This document shows, piece by piece, positions 1-6,846 of a stretch of DNA of 11,272 nt. The position numbers and the translations under genes are program-made. This stretch comes from Candidatus Peribacterales bacterium. GTDB taxonomy: Bacteria > Patescibacteriota > Gracilibacteria > Peribacterales > Peribacteraceae. The notes beneath the pieces were generated by a model. It was given only the letters and a program-made list of their open reading frames with translations, was not told the DNA's origin and did not search any database. Position 1 is the stretch's first letter, and each line of letters begins with the position of its first letter. The stretch is from positions 3,609 to 14,880 of the forward strand of contig JAKFXO010000038.1 of assembly GCA_021731345.1 (NCBI GenBank), read 5' to 3'.

Positions 1-535
1 GCTCTCTTCTCGCAACCGATTCAAGACATTGATCGTGGAGAGGTGTAGATTCATTGAATTCATCACAATTTGATGCTTTCTCCACATAGAGAAATTTTGC
101 CATTTCACAGCAACGGCGAGAAAAAGATTCGTTCTTCCCACCGCATTCAGGCATCACTGGCTTGCTATTGCTATAGGGCTCCTTTGAGAAATCGAACCAG
201 CATTGGCGAGAATTGGGCTTTTCAGCTGCGCCCAGACAACTCCAGCCATAGTCACTCGGCATCAGTAGTTCACAGGCTGAGGGGTCTTTTGCTAATTCGG
301 CATACGTGCGAATACACTGAGCCCTTCTCATAGCTGTCGGTGGGCCAAAGATACTTGTATTGATGATTCTGCTGCACAATCTCACATTTTTTTCTTCGAA
401 TGCTTTTTCTCCAACCTTCCATCCTGGGGATGAAAAATCGTAACCTGTTACTCTGAGCGCTATTATTGCCATAATAAAGATAGTGCTAAACGACAGTATT
501 TTTTTCTTGCTCATGTAGGAGAAGATATTAATCAT
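1..535 (-). CDS. Cys-rich membrane-anchored or secreted protein, partial (runs off left edge)
   Basis: An open frame of 178 codons starts at ATG 535-533 and is still open at position 2, so the C-terminus lies outside the window. I do not recognise a named family. The N-terminus (MINIFSYMSKKKILSFSTIF, continuing IMAIIALRVTG) has a short basic stretch and one hydrophobic segment at about residues 13-30, which fits a signal anchor or signal peptide. The remainder is hydrophilic with ten cysteines (54, 74, 88, 100, 112, 131, 142, 143, 157, 170). They include a C-x13-C segment containing 'YAELAKDPSAC', a pattern I associate with small Cys-rich exported proteins of uncultured bacteria. Regular Cys spacing and a single hydrophobic leader support export and disulfide bonding. 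Neither possible start (535 or the in-frame ATG at 514, M8) has a clear Shine-Dalgarno. The start at 535 lies 6 bases after the stop of the giant lipase gene, so translational coupling is likely. The region looks richer in A+T than the middle of its neighbour. Confidence 0.72.
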   Translation of the reverse strand, partial: MINIFSYMSKKKILSFSTIFIMAIIALRVTGYDFSSPGWKVGEKAFEEKNVRLCSRIINTSIFGPPTAMRRAQCIRTYAELAKDPSACELLMPSDYGWSCLGAAEKPNSRQCWFDFSKEPYSNSKPVMPECGGKNESFSRRCCEMAKFLYVEKASNCDEFNESTPLHDQCLESVARRE

Positions 536-541
536 AAAGGA

Positions 542-3500
542 TTAGGCAAAGATAGAATCTGCAGGCGGGAAAAGGTCAATGTCATCATGAACATCTCCAT
601 TGTGTCGTGTAGTGATGCTTTTTGGCAGAGCAAAAAGATATTTTTTATCGTATGCGTCAAAGGCTGTTCTCGTATCAATCGTGATAATTCCTTCGTAGTA
701 ACCTCGAAAGACATTTCTTTGGAGATCAACAGTTTGCTGGTCAATTGGCGTGAGTATTCTATCAAGCCTTAGATTTTCAGGGACAGAGATGGGCGACAGA
801 CGTCCCAGATGCATGAGACTGATGAAAGTTTCCACAGGCAATGAATGCTCAGAAAGAGGGGTAAATGTGCCGCCGGGAGAATCGATCTGAAATGCAAGGT
901 CTGCCGTGCCAGCCAATGCATTGTTTCCAGCACCTAGACTTCCCTCGATGGCTATTGAGTTACGAGATACGGAAGAAAAATTCATATCGCCAACCGTGAA
1001 GCCGCTGACGAGTGGAACATTTCCTGCAGGATCTAGGGCTACAAAAGCATTGATCTGAGCACCCTGCTTCTCGCTCATAACTTGTTGCGCCATTGCATAT
1101 CCCACATATGTACCATGGCTATGACCAACAACATTGATGTTGGCTGGGTCAAAGCCCAAGCCTATCAACTGTGACCCAGCCCATGCCCCAACACCTTTAG
1201 TCCACGGTGCATCATTTCCAGACTTCAAAGTTGCATCTGCAGCTTCTTTCCAGCCGATAGTGACCACTTGCATACCTGGATATTCCTTAAGAACTTTTGC
1301 GGCTCTTTCCATAGCGCCTGTCTCATCGTCATCCATCCCATGCACCATCACCAACACTGGCTTGCTCGAATCAAGCTTACCAACGCCCCCGTTGTTTGGA
1401 TCAAGATTGTAATCGGTTTTTCGTTTCACCTGATTATTTTCATCTGTATAAAACTCCGCCACCTTCATACTCACCGGCATGGTCAGATTGCTGCTCTCAA
1501 TAGACACCCTCCCCACAATCTCCGCACTATTGAACCGTTGCACATTCATTTCCAAAGAAGGTGAGAATGTTGTTTGAGGTGGGGTGTTTCCGTAGTTTGT
1601 ATGATCTCGTACCGTAATCGTGTACTCACCCGGTTGGAGAACAAGGCTGATAGATTCCCCTGACGTATTCGCACGATCGCTCGTGTAGGTTGTGTCTAGG
1701 TTATTGCCTGAAATCGAGAGAGAGAAATTTCGCTGGAATATCATGCCATTGATGCTCGCGAGGGAAGTCCCATCCACCCAGAAATTCGCCATCGTTTTCT
1801 GATTAATCTGAATCGTGCGTTCGATGGTGGATTGCGGAAGCATGACAAGCGTCTCAGGAGTGATCCTGCTACCGCCGTTTGTTAGTGTGAGCTGCTTCGA
1901 ACCCGAGCTCGGAATTTGAGGTCCTACAAAATTTTCATCTACATTTTTACTAGCAACAAGAATCTTGTACGTCTGCTCCATCAACCCACCATTCGCTTTC
2001 GCCAATGCCGCTCCATGCAGATTCGAATTGCTTTGTTCCTTCTCTAGAATTGCACTGACAGACGCAACGGTGTCACCATTCGGTGTCGCCATCGCTACAC
2101 TCCTCGCCGCATTATGTGCAGAAACTGCATCATTGAAGCGCGTCTGCTCCATTGCCATACGCTGTGAATCGCCGCTTTCCTGTGCGCTCACGAGACTGCG
2201 CATCGCAATGCGTAGCAGACGTTCTGTCATCGCCGGATCCGGCATCTGAGATGTATCCGTATTCGTCGCGACGATCTGCTCTGCCATCGCGGCAGCGTTT
2301 CCCATCGTCGGTGCTGTCTCTCCGCGGCCCACGAAGTATGCGACAGTCTCGCTTTGTGCCTGCTGCATCGCACTCGTCCAGTTCTTCATGAAATCCAAAA
2401 ACTTTGCGCGGTTGCCTTCCGCCGTCATCACGCCACCTGCCGCACCGACCGTTCGGCCACCTTCCATCAGGATCCTGCCATCATGACCTACCACGACAAA
2501 TCGTACGAAGCTCCTACCCTCACTGTCGACCATGGGTGTAAATGGCGTCACGAGTGAGCGACTCTCGCCACCCGCGAGCGTGCCTTGGTAACTGTATTGC
2601 AGCGTGTCCCAGCCGTTGACCCCGGCATTGCCCGAGTACACCTTCACCGTAAATCCTGCTGCACTGCCACCAGTGTTTGTAATCTGAGCCTTCGCCTTAA
2701 GGGTGCCGACTGCAACAGGGGAGCCCGTGTCGTACTGGAGTGCCGCACCGCTGTGCCATCCTGCACTTGGCCCTTGATTCATCGTCATGAGACTGATTGC
2801 GTCAACACTGATCCGTGCCTCTGGAGACGGCAAAGCTTCGGCCATGGATGGACCGGACTTTGTCAGTACTTCGTAATCGTAATTCTGGCCTACAGGCAAA
2901 GAAGGGCTGTAACCGGTGCCGTTTTTTACACGGATGCCGATTGTGAGGTTCTGACCTGTAGGAAATACCGTGATCGAATTCCCATCGATTCTGTAGAACT
3001 CCGAAGAAAGCGCACGGTTTTGACCTGACGCATCGACGTAACTTACGCCCTCGATCTCCGGTGCACCGCCGAACACTTTGAGGTTATAGACGTTGTAGGA
3101 GTGTGGGTCATAGTTCACTTGTGTGATGCCGCCAAATCCTCCGTAGGGGAAAGGGAATGTCGTCATGGTCGGTAGTGCCATCGTGGCATACAGTCCGTTT
3201 GTCTCAACGGAAAGGGCTGAAACATCTTTTGTCTCTGAAAGATTCGTCGTCACAGAAAGGTCTTTCAGCGAGACCGGATGACTCACTTCACCACGCAATG
3301 CTTCGGCGACGATGGCGCTTTCTCGATTAGCAAGATCAGGCCTGACACTACCGAAGAAGTGGTGCCTTGGCCCTGGATCCTGCCATTCATATAAATAGTT
3401 GGATCGGTACGTGCGCCTGTACTCGATGTACGCTTTTGCATCCTCACTGAGGATATCTGTGACGTTCTCGATCATCACGCCAGTGATGCCTGCGAGATTT

Positions 3501-5449
3501 TCGTAGGACACAACATCTCCTGATGACACCAATTGCTCCTCCAGTACGCCCGAGTCTTTCAGGAAAGACACGCGAAGTTGGTCAGTGGGCTGTGATGACG
3601 TAACGGTAAAGCTTGCACGAAGAACAGGAGAGGTAAGTGCACCGAAATCCAATGCGAGTGCTCGGCCAGTTTCTGTGATGACGCCTGTGCCTTCGATTGT
3701 CTGCGATGTCTGCTGCAGTGCGCTGATCGACGAGCCCTGAAGACCATGCACCGAGATCACTCCACCAAGCTCTGGCACCTGGAACGTATCGATTACTCTG
3801 GATGTATCACTATGGCTTCGGGTCGGAGAGGTGAGATCGATCTCTGACGCCACGAGCTGCAACTCTTCCATGTTCTGCTGCAACTGAGCCTGCATCGTCG
3901 GCGACAAGCTTTCGAGGCCTTCTGCAAAGACCTGACGCTCGATAGTGACATAGTCTTCGATGAGACCAAGCAGCGTGCTTGCCATCTGTTCTGCAGTCTC
4001 AGGATCCAATGTGTCGGCAATACTCGAAAGGTCTTTTGCCGCTTGCTGTAGGGCTAAAGCTCTCTCTGTGAGTGCGGCGATACGGTTAGTCTGTCCGCCG
4101 AGACTCCACGGTGCTTCTAGCGAGTCGATAGTGGTGGCAAGTGTTTCCTCAGTCGTATCAGCGTCTGTTACTTGTACATCACGAGTGACCGTTACTTCCA
4201 CTGTGATCGATTTTAAGGTGACTCTGCCACTGTTTTGCCCACCATCGATTCTATCGACGAGATCACCTTGGAAATTAATTGTGGGAGCGAAGTCAAAATT
4301 CTTAATAGTACCATTCTCGCGAATGTAGTCATTGTCTTTCACGATCCGTAAAAACCCTTGAGTCGCAGCTTCTTTTTCTAATTCCACGGACAAAAGTTTC
4401 ACTGATGAGTTGTCGAATCGGAACCAGAAACCCGTGCCGTCTAGCGGTTGCTGTACCGCGGAAATCCCTTGGCTATCAACGATCGTACCTCCCTGAAACC
4501 ACATCGTAACCTGCCCCAAGCTTTCAATGGTCGTGGTCCACATTTCCGGCTTCACCCCTTGTGCCAGAGTACTGAAATCGATTGTGCGCGATTCTGTGAC
4601 AGTTTCTTGCTGTGTCGTTTGGTTTGGAGTGGGTGGCACAGACGTTCGTTCTGGTTCCAGATATTTTTTCGTTTCTCTCGTTACCTGCACCCCCACTGTG
4701 ATCGATCTCAAACCCACCCTTCCACTGTTCTGTCCACCATCGATTCTGTCGACGAGATCACCTTGGAAATTGATCGTCGGAGCAAAATTAAAATCCTTGA
4801 CGATGCCATTCTCACGAACGTAGGCATTGTCTTTCACGATCCGCAAAAACCCTTGGGTCGGAGCTTCTTTTTCAAGTTCTACAGACAAGAGTTTTACCGA
4901 CGCATTATCAAATTTGAACCAGAAACCGGTGCCCCCAAGCGGCTGCTGTACCGCAGAAATGCCTTGGTTATCCACCCTCGTACCTCCCTGAAACCACATC
5001 GTAACCTGCCCAAGACCCTCAATAGTCGTGGTCCACATTTCCGGTTTCACGCCCTGCGCTAGAGTACTGAAATCGATCTTCTTCGCTTCAGTCACGGTTT
5101 CCTGCTGGAGCACGTACACTCCATTCGCATCGATCATCCGGATCTCCGCTGGAGTGCCGGACATGAGCATTCGTGCTTCCAGATTCTGTACGCCACCAAG
5201 CGAGCGACGAGGAGAGCGCATCCGACGATTTTGTTCATCGTAACCACATAATTTTTTCAACGCGGTCACCGTTCGTTTCATCATGCTCTCCGCTTGAGCC
5301 TGAATATTCTGTTGCTCTACTTTCTCATGACGTTGACTGCCCTCAGTCTGTTGCCCACTTTCGGTGGGGATGATAACGGTGTCGATCTGACCAAACACTG
5401 CGTCTGCCGCTGTAGAGTCGATCTCTGTCTGGGGGGAGCCTTGTTTCAT
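542..5449 (-). CDS. Giant LEPR-motif surface protein with C-terminal pancreatic-lipase-like alpha/beta hydrolase domain
   Basis: The frame is 1,635 residues long and ends in TAA at 544-542. From the N-terminus I see: an E/Q-rich leader (1-55); a basic stretch, then NLEARMLMSG at about 89-98, which matches the LEPR-XLL motif of giant bacterial exoproteins; two tandem homologous domains (115-258 and 280-423); a predicted helical/coiled-coil region (about 450-540); beta-rich, Ig/CARDB-like segments (about 560-1000, clearest near 915-990); another helical stretch (about 1015-1165); and beta-rich sequence to about 1345. The C-terminus carries an alpha/beta hydrolase domain (about 1363-1545). It shows the oxyanion-hole HG (1370-1371), the nucleophile elbow GHSHG with Ser1444, Asp1473 in LDPAG (the lipase/PF00151 style is LDPAGP), and His1535 in EHSLPVE. 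I infer an exported lipase or esterase with a large binding or display region; the substrate is unknown. The first ATG (5449) lacks a Shine-Dalgarno. M57 (5281) has GGAGA 5 bases upstream and would place the LEPR motif near the N-terminus, giving about 1,579 residues. It is divergent from the lectin/fibre pair and probably co-transcribed with the Cys-rich gene downstream. Confidence 0.9.
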   Translation of the reverse strand: MKQGSPQTEIDSTAADAVFGQIDTVIIPTESGQQTEGSQRHEKVEQQNIQAQAESMMKRTVTALKKLCGYDEQNRRMRSPRRSLGGVQNLEARMLMSGTPAEIRMIDANGVYVLQQETVTEAKKIDFSTLAQGVKPEMWTTTIEGLGQVTMWFQGGTRVDNQGISAVQQPLGGTGFWFKFDNASVKLLSVELEKEAPTQGFLRIVKDNAYVRENGIVKDFNFAPTINFQGDLVDRIDGGQNSGRVGLRSITVGVQVTRETKKYLEPERTSVPPTPNQTTQQETVTESRTIDFSTLAQGVKPEMWTTTIESLGQVTMWFQGGTIVDSQGISAVQQPLDGTGFWFRFDNSSVKLLSVELEKEAATQGFLRIVKDNDYIRENGTIKNFDFAPTINFQGDLVDRIDGGQNSGRVTLKSITVEVTVTRDVQVTDADTTEETLATTIDSLEAPWSLGGQTNRIAALTERALALQQAAKDLSSIADTLDPETAEQMASTLLGLIEDYVTIERQVFAEGLESLSPTMQAQLQQNMEELQLVASEIDLTSPTRSHSDTSRVIDTFQVPELGGVISVHGLQGSSISALQQTSQTIEGTGVITETGRALALDFGALTSPVLRASFTVTSSQPTDQLRVSFLKDSGVLEEQLVSSGDVVSYENLAGITGVMIENVTDILSEDAKAYIEYRRTYRSNYLYEWQDPGPRHHFFGSVRPDLANRESAIVAEALRGEVSHPVSLKDLSVTTNLSETKDVSALSVETNGLYATMALPTMTTFPFPYGGFGGITQVNYDPHSYNVYNLKVFGGAPEIEGVSYVDASGQNRALSSEFYRIDGNSITVFPTGQNLTIGIRVKNGTGYSPSLPVGQNYDYEVLTKSGPSMAEALPSPEARISVDAISLMTMNQGPSAGWHSGAALQYDTGSPVAVGTLKAKAQITNTGGSAAGFTVKVYSGNAGVNGWDTLQYSYQGTLAGGESRSLVTPFTPMVDSEGRSFVRFVVVGHDGRILMEGGRTVGAAGGVMTAEGNRAKFLDFMKNWTSAMQQAQSETVAYFVGRGETAPTMGNAAAMAEQIVATNTDTSQMPDPAMTERLLRIAMRSLVSAQESGDSQRMAMEQTRFNDAVSAHNAARSVAMATPNGDTVASVSAILEKEQSNSNLHGAALAKANGGLMEQTYKILVASKNVDENFVGPQIPSSGSKQLTLTNGGSRITPETLVMLPQSTIERTIQINQKTMANFWVDGTSLASINGMIFQRNFSLSISGNNLDTTYTSDRANTSGESISLVLQPGEYTITVRDHTNYGNTPPQTTFSPSLEMNVQRFNSAEIVGRVSIESSNLTMPVSMKVAEFYTDENNQVKRKTDYNLDPNNGGVGKLDSSKPVLVMVHGMDDDETGAMERAAKVLKEYPGMQVVTIGWKEAADATLKSGNDAPWTKGVGAWAGSQLIGLGFDPANINVVGHSHGTYVGYAMAQQVMSEKQGAQINAFVALDPAGNVPLVSGFTVGDMNFSSVSRNSIAIEGSLGAGNNALAGTADLAFQIDSPGGTFTPLSEHSLPVETFISLMHLGRLSPISVPENLRLDRILTPIDQQTVDLQRNVFRGYYEGIITIDTRTAFDAYDKKYLFALPKSITTRHNGDVHDDIDLFPPADSIFA
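815..1363 (-). other. Lipase-like alpha/beta hydrolase domain within the giant protein (about residues 1363-1545)
   Basis: This is the catalytic region of the 1,635-residue protein. The strand KPVLVMVHG carries the oxyanion-hole HG. Next come a VVTIGW strand and the elbow NVVGHSHGTYVGYAM with Ser1444 (AGC, complement of 1118-1120). The acid strand AFVALDPAGNVPL holds Asp1473, and EHSLPVETF holds His1535. The order Ser-Asp-His and the LDPAG context match the pancreatic-lipase (PF00151) branch rather than the bacterial GDSL or HSL branches. All three catalytic positions are intact, so the domain is likely active. The elbow has His where many family members have Leu (GHSLG). Confidence 0.82.
4181..4612 (-). 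repeat. Tandem domain repeat, copy 2 (residues 280-423 of the giant protein)
   Basis: This is the second copy of the ~144-residue beta-rich unit, beginning QQETVTESRTIDFSTLAQG. It is separated from copy 1 by a Pro/Thr-rich linker of about 21 residues (including SVPPTPNQTT). The 20 substitutions are mostly conservative or fall near segment ends. The INFQGDLVDRIDGGQNSGR core is identical in both copies, so that segment is probably structurally or functionally critical. Confidence 0.9.
4676..5107 (-). repeat. Tandem domain repeat, copy 1 (residues 115-258 of the giant protein)
   Basis: This 144-residue unit begins QQETVTEAKKIDFSTLAQG and ends at VTVGVQVTR-like sequence (ITVGVQVTR). It aligns without gaps to the unit at 4181-4612, offset by 165 residues. 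By hand count 124 of 144 residues are identical (about 86%). The content (WTTTIEGLGQVTMWF, GFWFKFDNASVKLLSVELE, SGRVGLRSITV) is beta-strand rich and resembles a jelly-roll or carbohydrate-binding-like sandwich, but I cannot assign a family. Confidence 0.9.
5287..5291 (-). promoter_or_regulatory. Candidate Shine-Dalgarno supporting an internal start at 5281
   Basis: On the minus strand GGAGA lies 5 bases before the ATG at 5281-5279 (M57) and 2 bases before the adjacent ATG at 5284-5282 (M56). The upstream ATG at 5449 has only a C-rich context with no Shine-Dalgarno. Starting at M57 gives a basic N-terminus (MKRTVTALKK) leading into the LEPR-like motif about 35 residues later, the usual distance for such leaders. 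Other genes here also lack clear Shine-Dalgarno sites, so this is not decisive. Confidence 0.4.
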
Positions 5450-5466
5450 GGTTCTGAGGGGGAAAA

Positions 5467-5496
5467 GTGATGATCACATTCCACGCCTCATGAGGC
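5467..5496. promoter_or_regulatory. Two short palindromes in the divergent intergenic region, possible operator
   Basis: GTGAT-G-ATCAC (5467-5477) is a perfect 5-1-5 inverted repeat, and GCCTCATGAGGC (5485-5496) is a perfect 12-base palindrome. They lie 8 bases apart, just upstream of the first possible start of the giant protein. Spacing and position suit a dimeric regulator site. The stems are too short for an intrinsic terminator and no T-run follows. The function is inferred only. Confidence 0.25.
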
Positions 5497-5631
5497 TTTG
5501 TAGGCAGGTCAGTCCAGGGATGCTTTTGTCGGTACGTCGACTTTTTGGCTTACAGAAGGGTTCATACGCGTTCTTGTCCGACAAAGAACATCGGCATTTC
5601 TGTCACTTTGGTATCATTTGACAACATATAA

Positions 5632-5637
5632 ATTATA
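5632..5637 (-). promoter_or_regulatory. Candidate -10 box for the leftward operon
   Basis: The minus strand reads TATAAT here, a perfect -10 hexamer, preceded by CAA and followed by an A/T-rich stretch. I find no convincing -35 box at 16-18 bases. A transcript starting here would have a leader of about 175 bases before the ATG at 5449, or about 345 bases before the ATG at 5281. Confidence 0.28.
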
Positions 5638-5678
5638 TTGGCCTATAACACCCTCTAGCATCCTCAAAACCCCGTTTT

Positions 5679-5690
5679 TATGCTACAATA
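5679..5690 (+). promoter_or_regulatory. Extended -10 promoter for the lectin/fibre genes
   Basis: The sequence TATGCTACAATA contains an extended -10 (TG at 5681-5682, one base, then TACAAT at 5684-5689). No good -35 lies 17-18 bases upstream, as is common for extended -10 promoters. A TTGACA at 5618-5623 is too far away to pair with it. The predicted start is near 5696, giving a leader of about 32 bases before the GTG at 5728. This is the best promoter match in the window. Confidence 0.6.
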
Positions 5691-5712
5691 CTAAGATTTA
5701 TCGCACGCATAA

Positions 5713-5718
5713 GAGGAA
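5713..5718 (+). promoter_or_regulatory. Ribosome binding site deciding the GTG start at 5728
   Basis: GAGGAA lies 9-11 bases upstream of GTG at 5728-5730. The next in-frame start, ATG at 5752, has only a C/A-rich sequence upstream and no purine-rich match. The site therefore supports the GTG start. Confidence 0.55.
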
Positions 5719-5727
5719 AGCGTACGC

Positions 5728-6795
5728 GTGAAAAAAATAACCCACACAAACATGAATCAGGATCACACGACACCGAACAAGAAAAATCATCACGTCATTG
5801 TGGCGATGATTGTCGTGTGTATCGTGATCGCTCTTGCGCTCATGCAGTCGCTCGTTGGTGCTGCTGGAAGTTTCATGACTCGCAAAGATGTTGTCGTCAC
5901 TGCTGTCACCAAGACGCAATCTTCATCATCGTCTGCCGTGGCATCATCTGCTGAAGCAAAGCCTGTCACGGTGCTCAGGGAAACGACGACTCGCGTTGCA
6001 GGATTTTTCGGTGTTTCGTCGTCCACATCGTCCGTGAAGACAGCGACTCCGGTGAAGGTCGTGACCAAGCCACTCTCAAAAGCGCTCACGATCAGAAACT
6101 TCTTCTCGGTTGTCGGAAAGCCACAAAATGGCCAGGTGCTGATGTACATCAACGGTCGTCTTGAGTGGCAGGACATTGTGACTGCTGCGATGAGCGCCGA
6201 TGCAACGGAAGGCAGCGTGCACGTCAGCGGTCGCGGCAGAAAGCCGATCTATCCAATCAACGGAAGTGAGGCGCTTCATTCCGCTGCTGGCGGCGGTACG
6301 TCTCCTGAGCGTCACTACGGCGGCGGAGGTGGCAATAACTCCAACACGGATACGACGGGTGGCACGACGACGAATGTCACGAATAACTATACGACGTACA
6401 ACACGACAGGCGGCAGCGGCAGTGCAACGTTCATCGGTACAACACCGGTGACGTCCTACAACGGACAGTTCACATCCGGACTCAAGACTGGTTACGACGC
6501 AGCAAACACGATCTGCGCAGCTGCCTACACCGGAAGCCACATGTGTCGTACAGATGAAATTTTGGACACGATCGCGACGAAAGATATTTCGACATTGTTC
6601 TCCGGTATCGCTGATGCGTGGATTGCGGAAGGTCCTCCAGGATTCACCGCAGACTCCAACGACTGTCGTGGTTGGACATCCAGCAACCTCGCGCACCTTG
6701 GTCCGTGGTGGGATTTCAGCACATCGGGCGGTGGCATCGGATACCTCACAAACTGCTCGACTACAAAACCAATTGCGTGCTGCAAAGTGCAGTAA
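5728..6795 (+). CDS. Single-pass membrane protein with Gly/Thr/Asn-rich stalk and Cys-rich C-type-lectin-like C-terminal domain
   Basis: The protein has 355 residues, starts at GTG and ends in TAA at 6793-6795. A short His/Asn/Lys-rich cytoplasmic tail (1-21) precedes one transmembrane helix (about 22-45, VIVAMIVVCIVIALALM). Then come a Ser-rich stretch (65-75, 96-103), a segment with NGQVLMYINGRLEWQDI (134-150), and a low-complexity Gly/Thr/Asn stalk (about 188-232). The C-terminal domain (about 233-355) carries Cys263, 273, 313, 343, 351 and 352, with GSHMCRTDEI, NDCRGWTS, LGPWWDF and the terminal ACCK. This layout resembles the lectin-like/DUF1554-type Cys-rich domains found at the ends of surface proteins in uncultured bacteria; the family call is by pattern only. 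I infer an externally displayed ligand-binding protein with disulfide-stabilised head. It is the first gene after the promoter at 5679-5690. It lies 51 bases from, and in the same frame as, the giant fibre gene, so the two are probably co-transcribed. Confidence 0.88.
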   Translation: MKKITHTNMNQDHTTPNKKNHHVIVAMIVVCIVIALALMQSLVGAAGSFMTRKDVVVTAVTKTQSSSSSAVASSAEAKPVTVLRETTTRVAGFFGVSSSTSSVKTATPVKVVTKPLSKALTIRNFFSVVGKPQNGQVLMYINGRLEWQDIVTAAMSADATEGSVHVSGRGRKPIYPINGSEALHSAAGGGTSPERHYGGGGGNNSNTDTTGGTTTNVTNNYTTYNTTGGSGSATFIGTTPVTSYNGQFTSGLKTGYDAANTICAAAYTGSHMCRTDEILDTIATKDISTLFSGIADAWIAEGPPGFTADSNDCRGWTSSNLAHLGPWWDFSTSGGGIGYLTNCSTTKPIACCKVQ

Positions 6796-6846
6796 TCACC
6801 TCATATTCCCATACACACAAACCTCACATCTCTGGCTCAAAAAACT
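6796..6846 (+). other. Short intergenic gap between lectin-like and fibre genes
   Basis: These 51 bases contain no hairpin, no T-run and no Shine-Dalgarno before the ATG at 6847; the sequence is C/A/T-rich. The absence of a terminator supports one transcript covering both genes. The two genes are in the same frame and only the TAA at 6793-6795 separates them. Confidence 0.6.

Noticed and set aside
70..333. Plus-strand 87-codon open frame
   Set aside because: It lies antisense to the Cys-rich minus-strand gene, has no ribosome site and its composition does not look like a protein.
4448..5062. Plus-strand 204-codon open frame
   Set aside because: It is a shadow of the duplicated domain on the minus strand and repeats itself only because the opposite strand does.
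5485..5500. Intrinsic terminator at GCCTCATGAGGC
   Set aside because: The palindrome would give a 4-base stem and has no following T-run, so it is not a terminator.
5618..5649. TTGACA (5618-5623) with TATAAC (5644-5649) as a promoter
   Set aside because: The spacer is 20 bases, too long for a normal sigma-70 promoter; the extended -10 at 5679-5690 is better.
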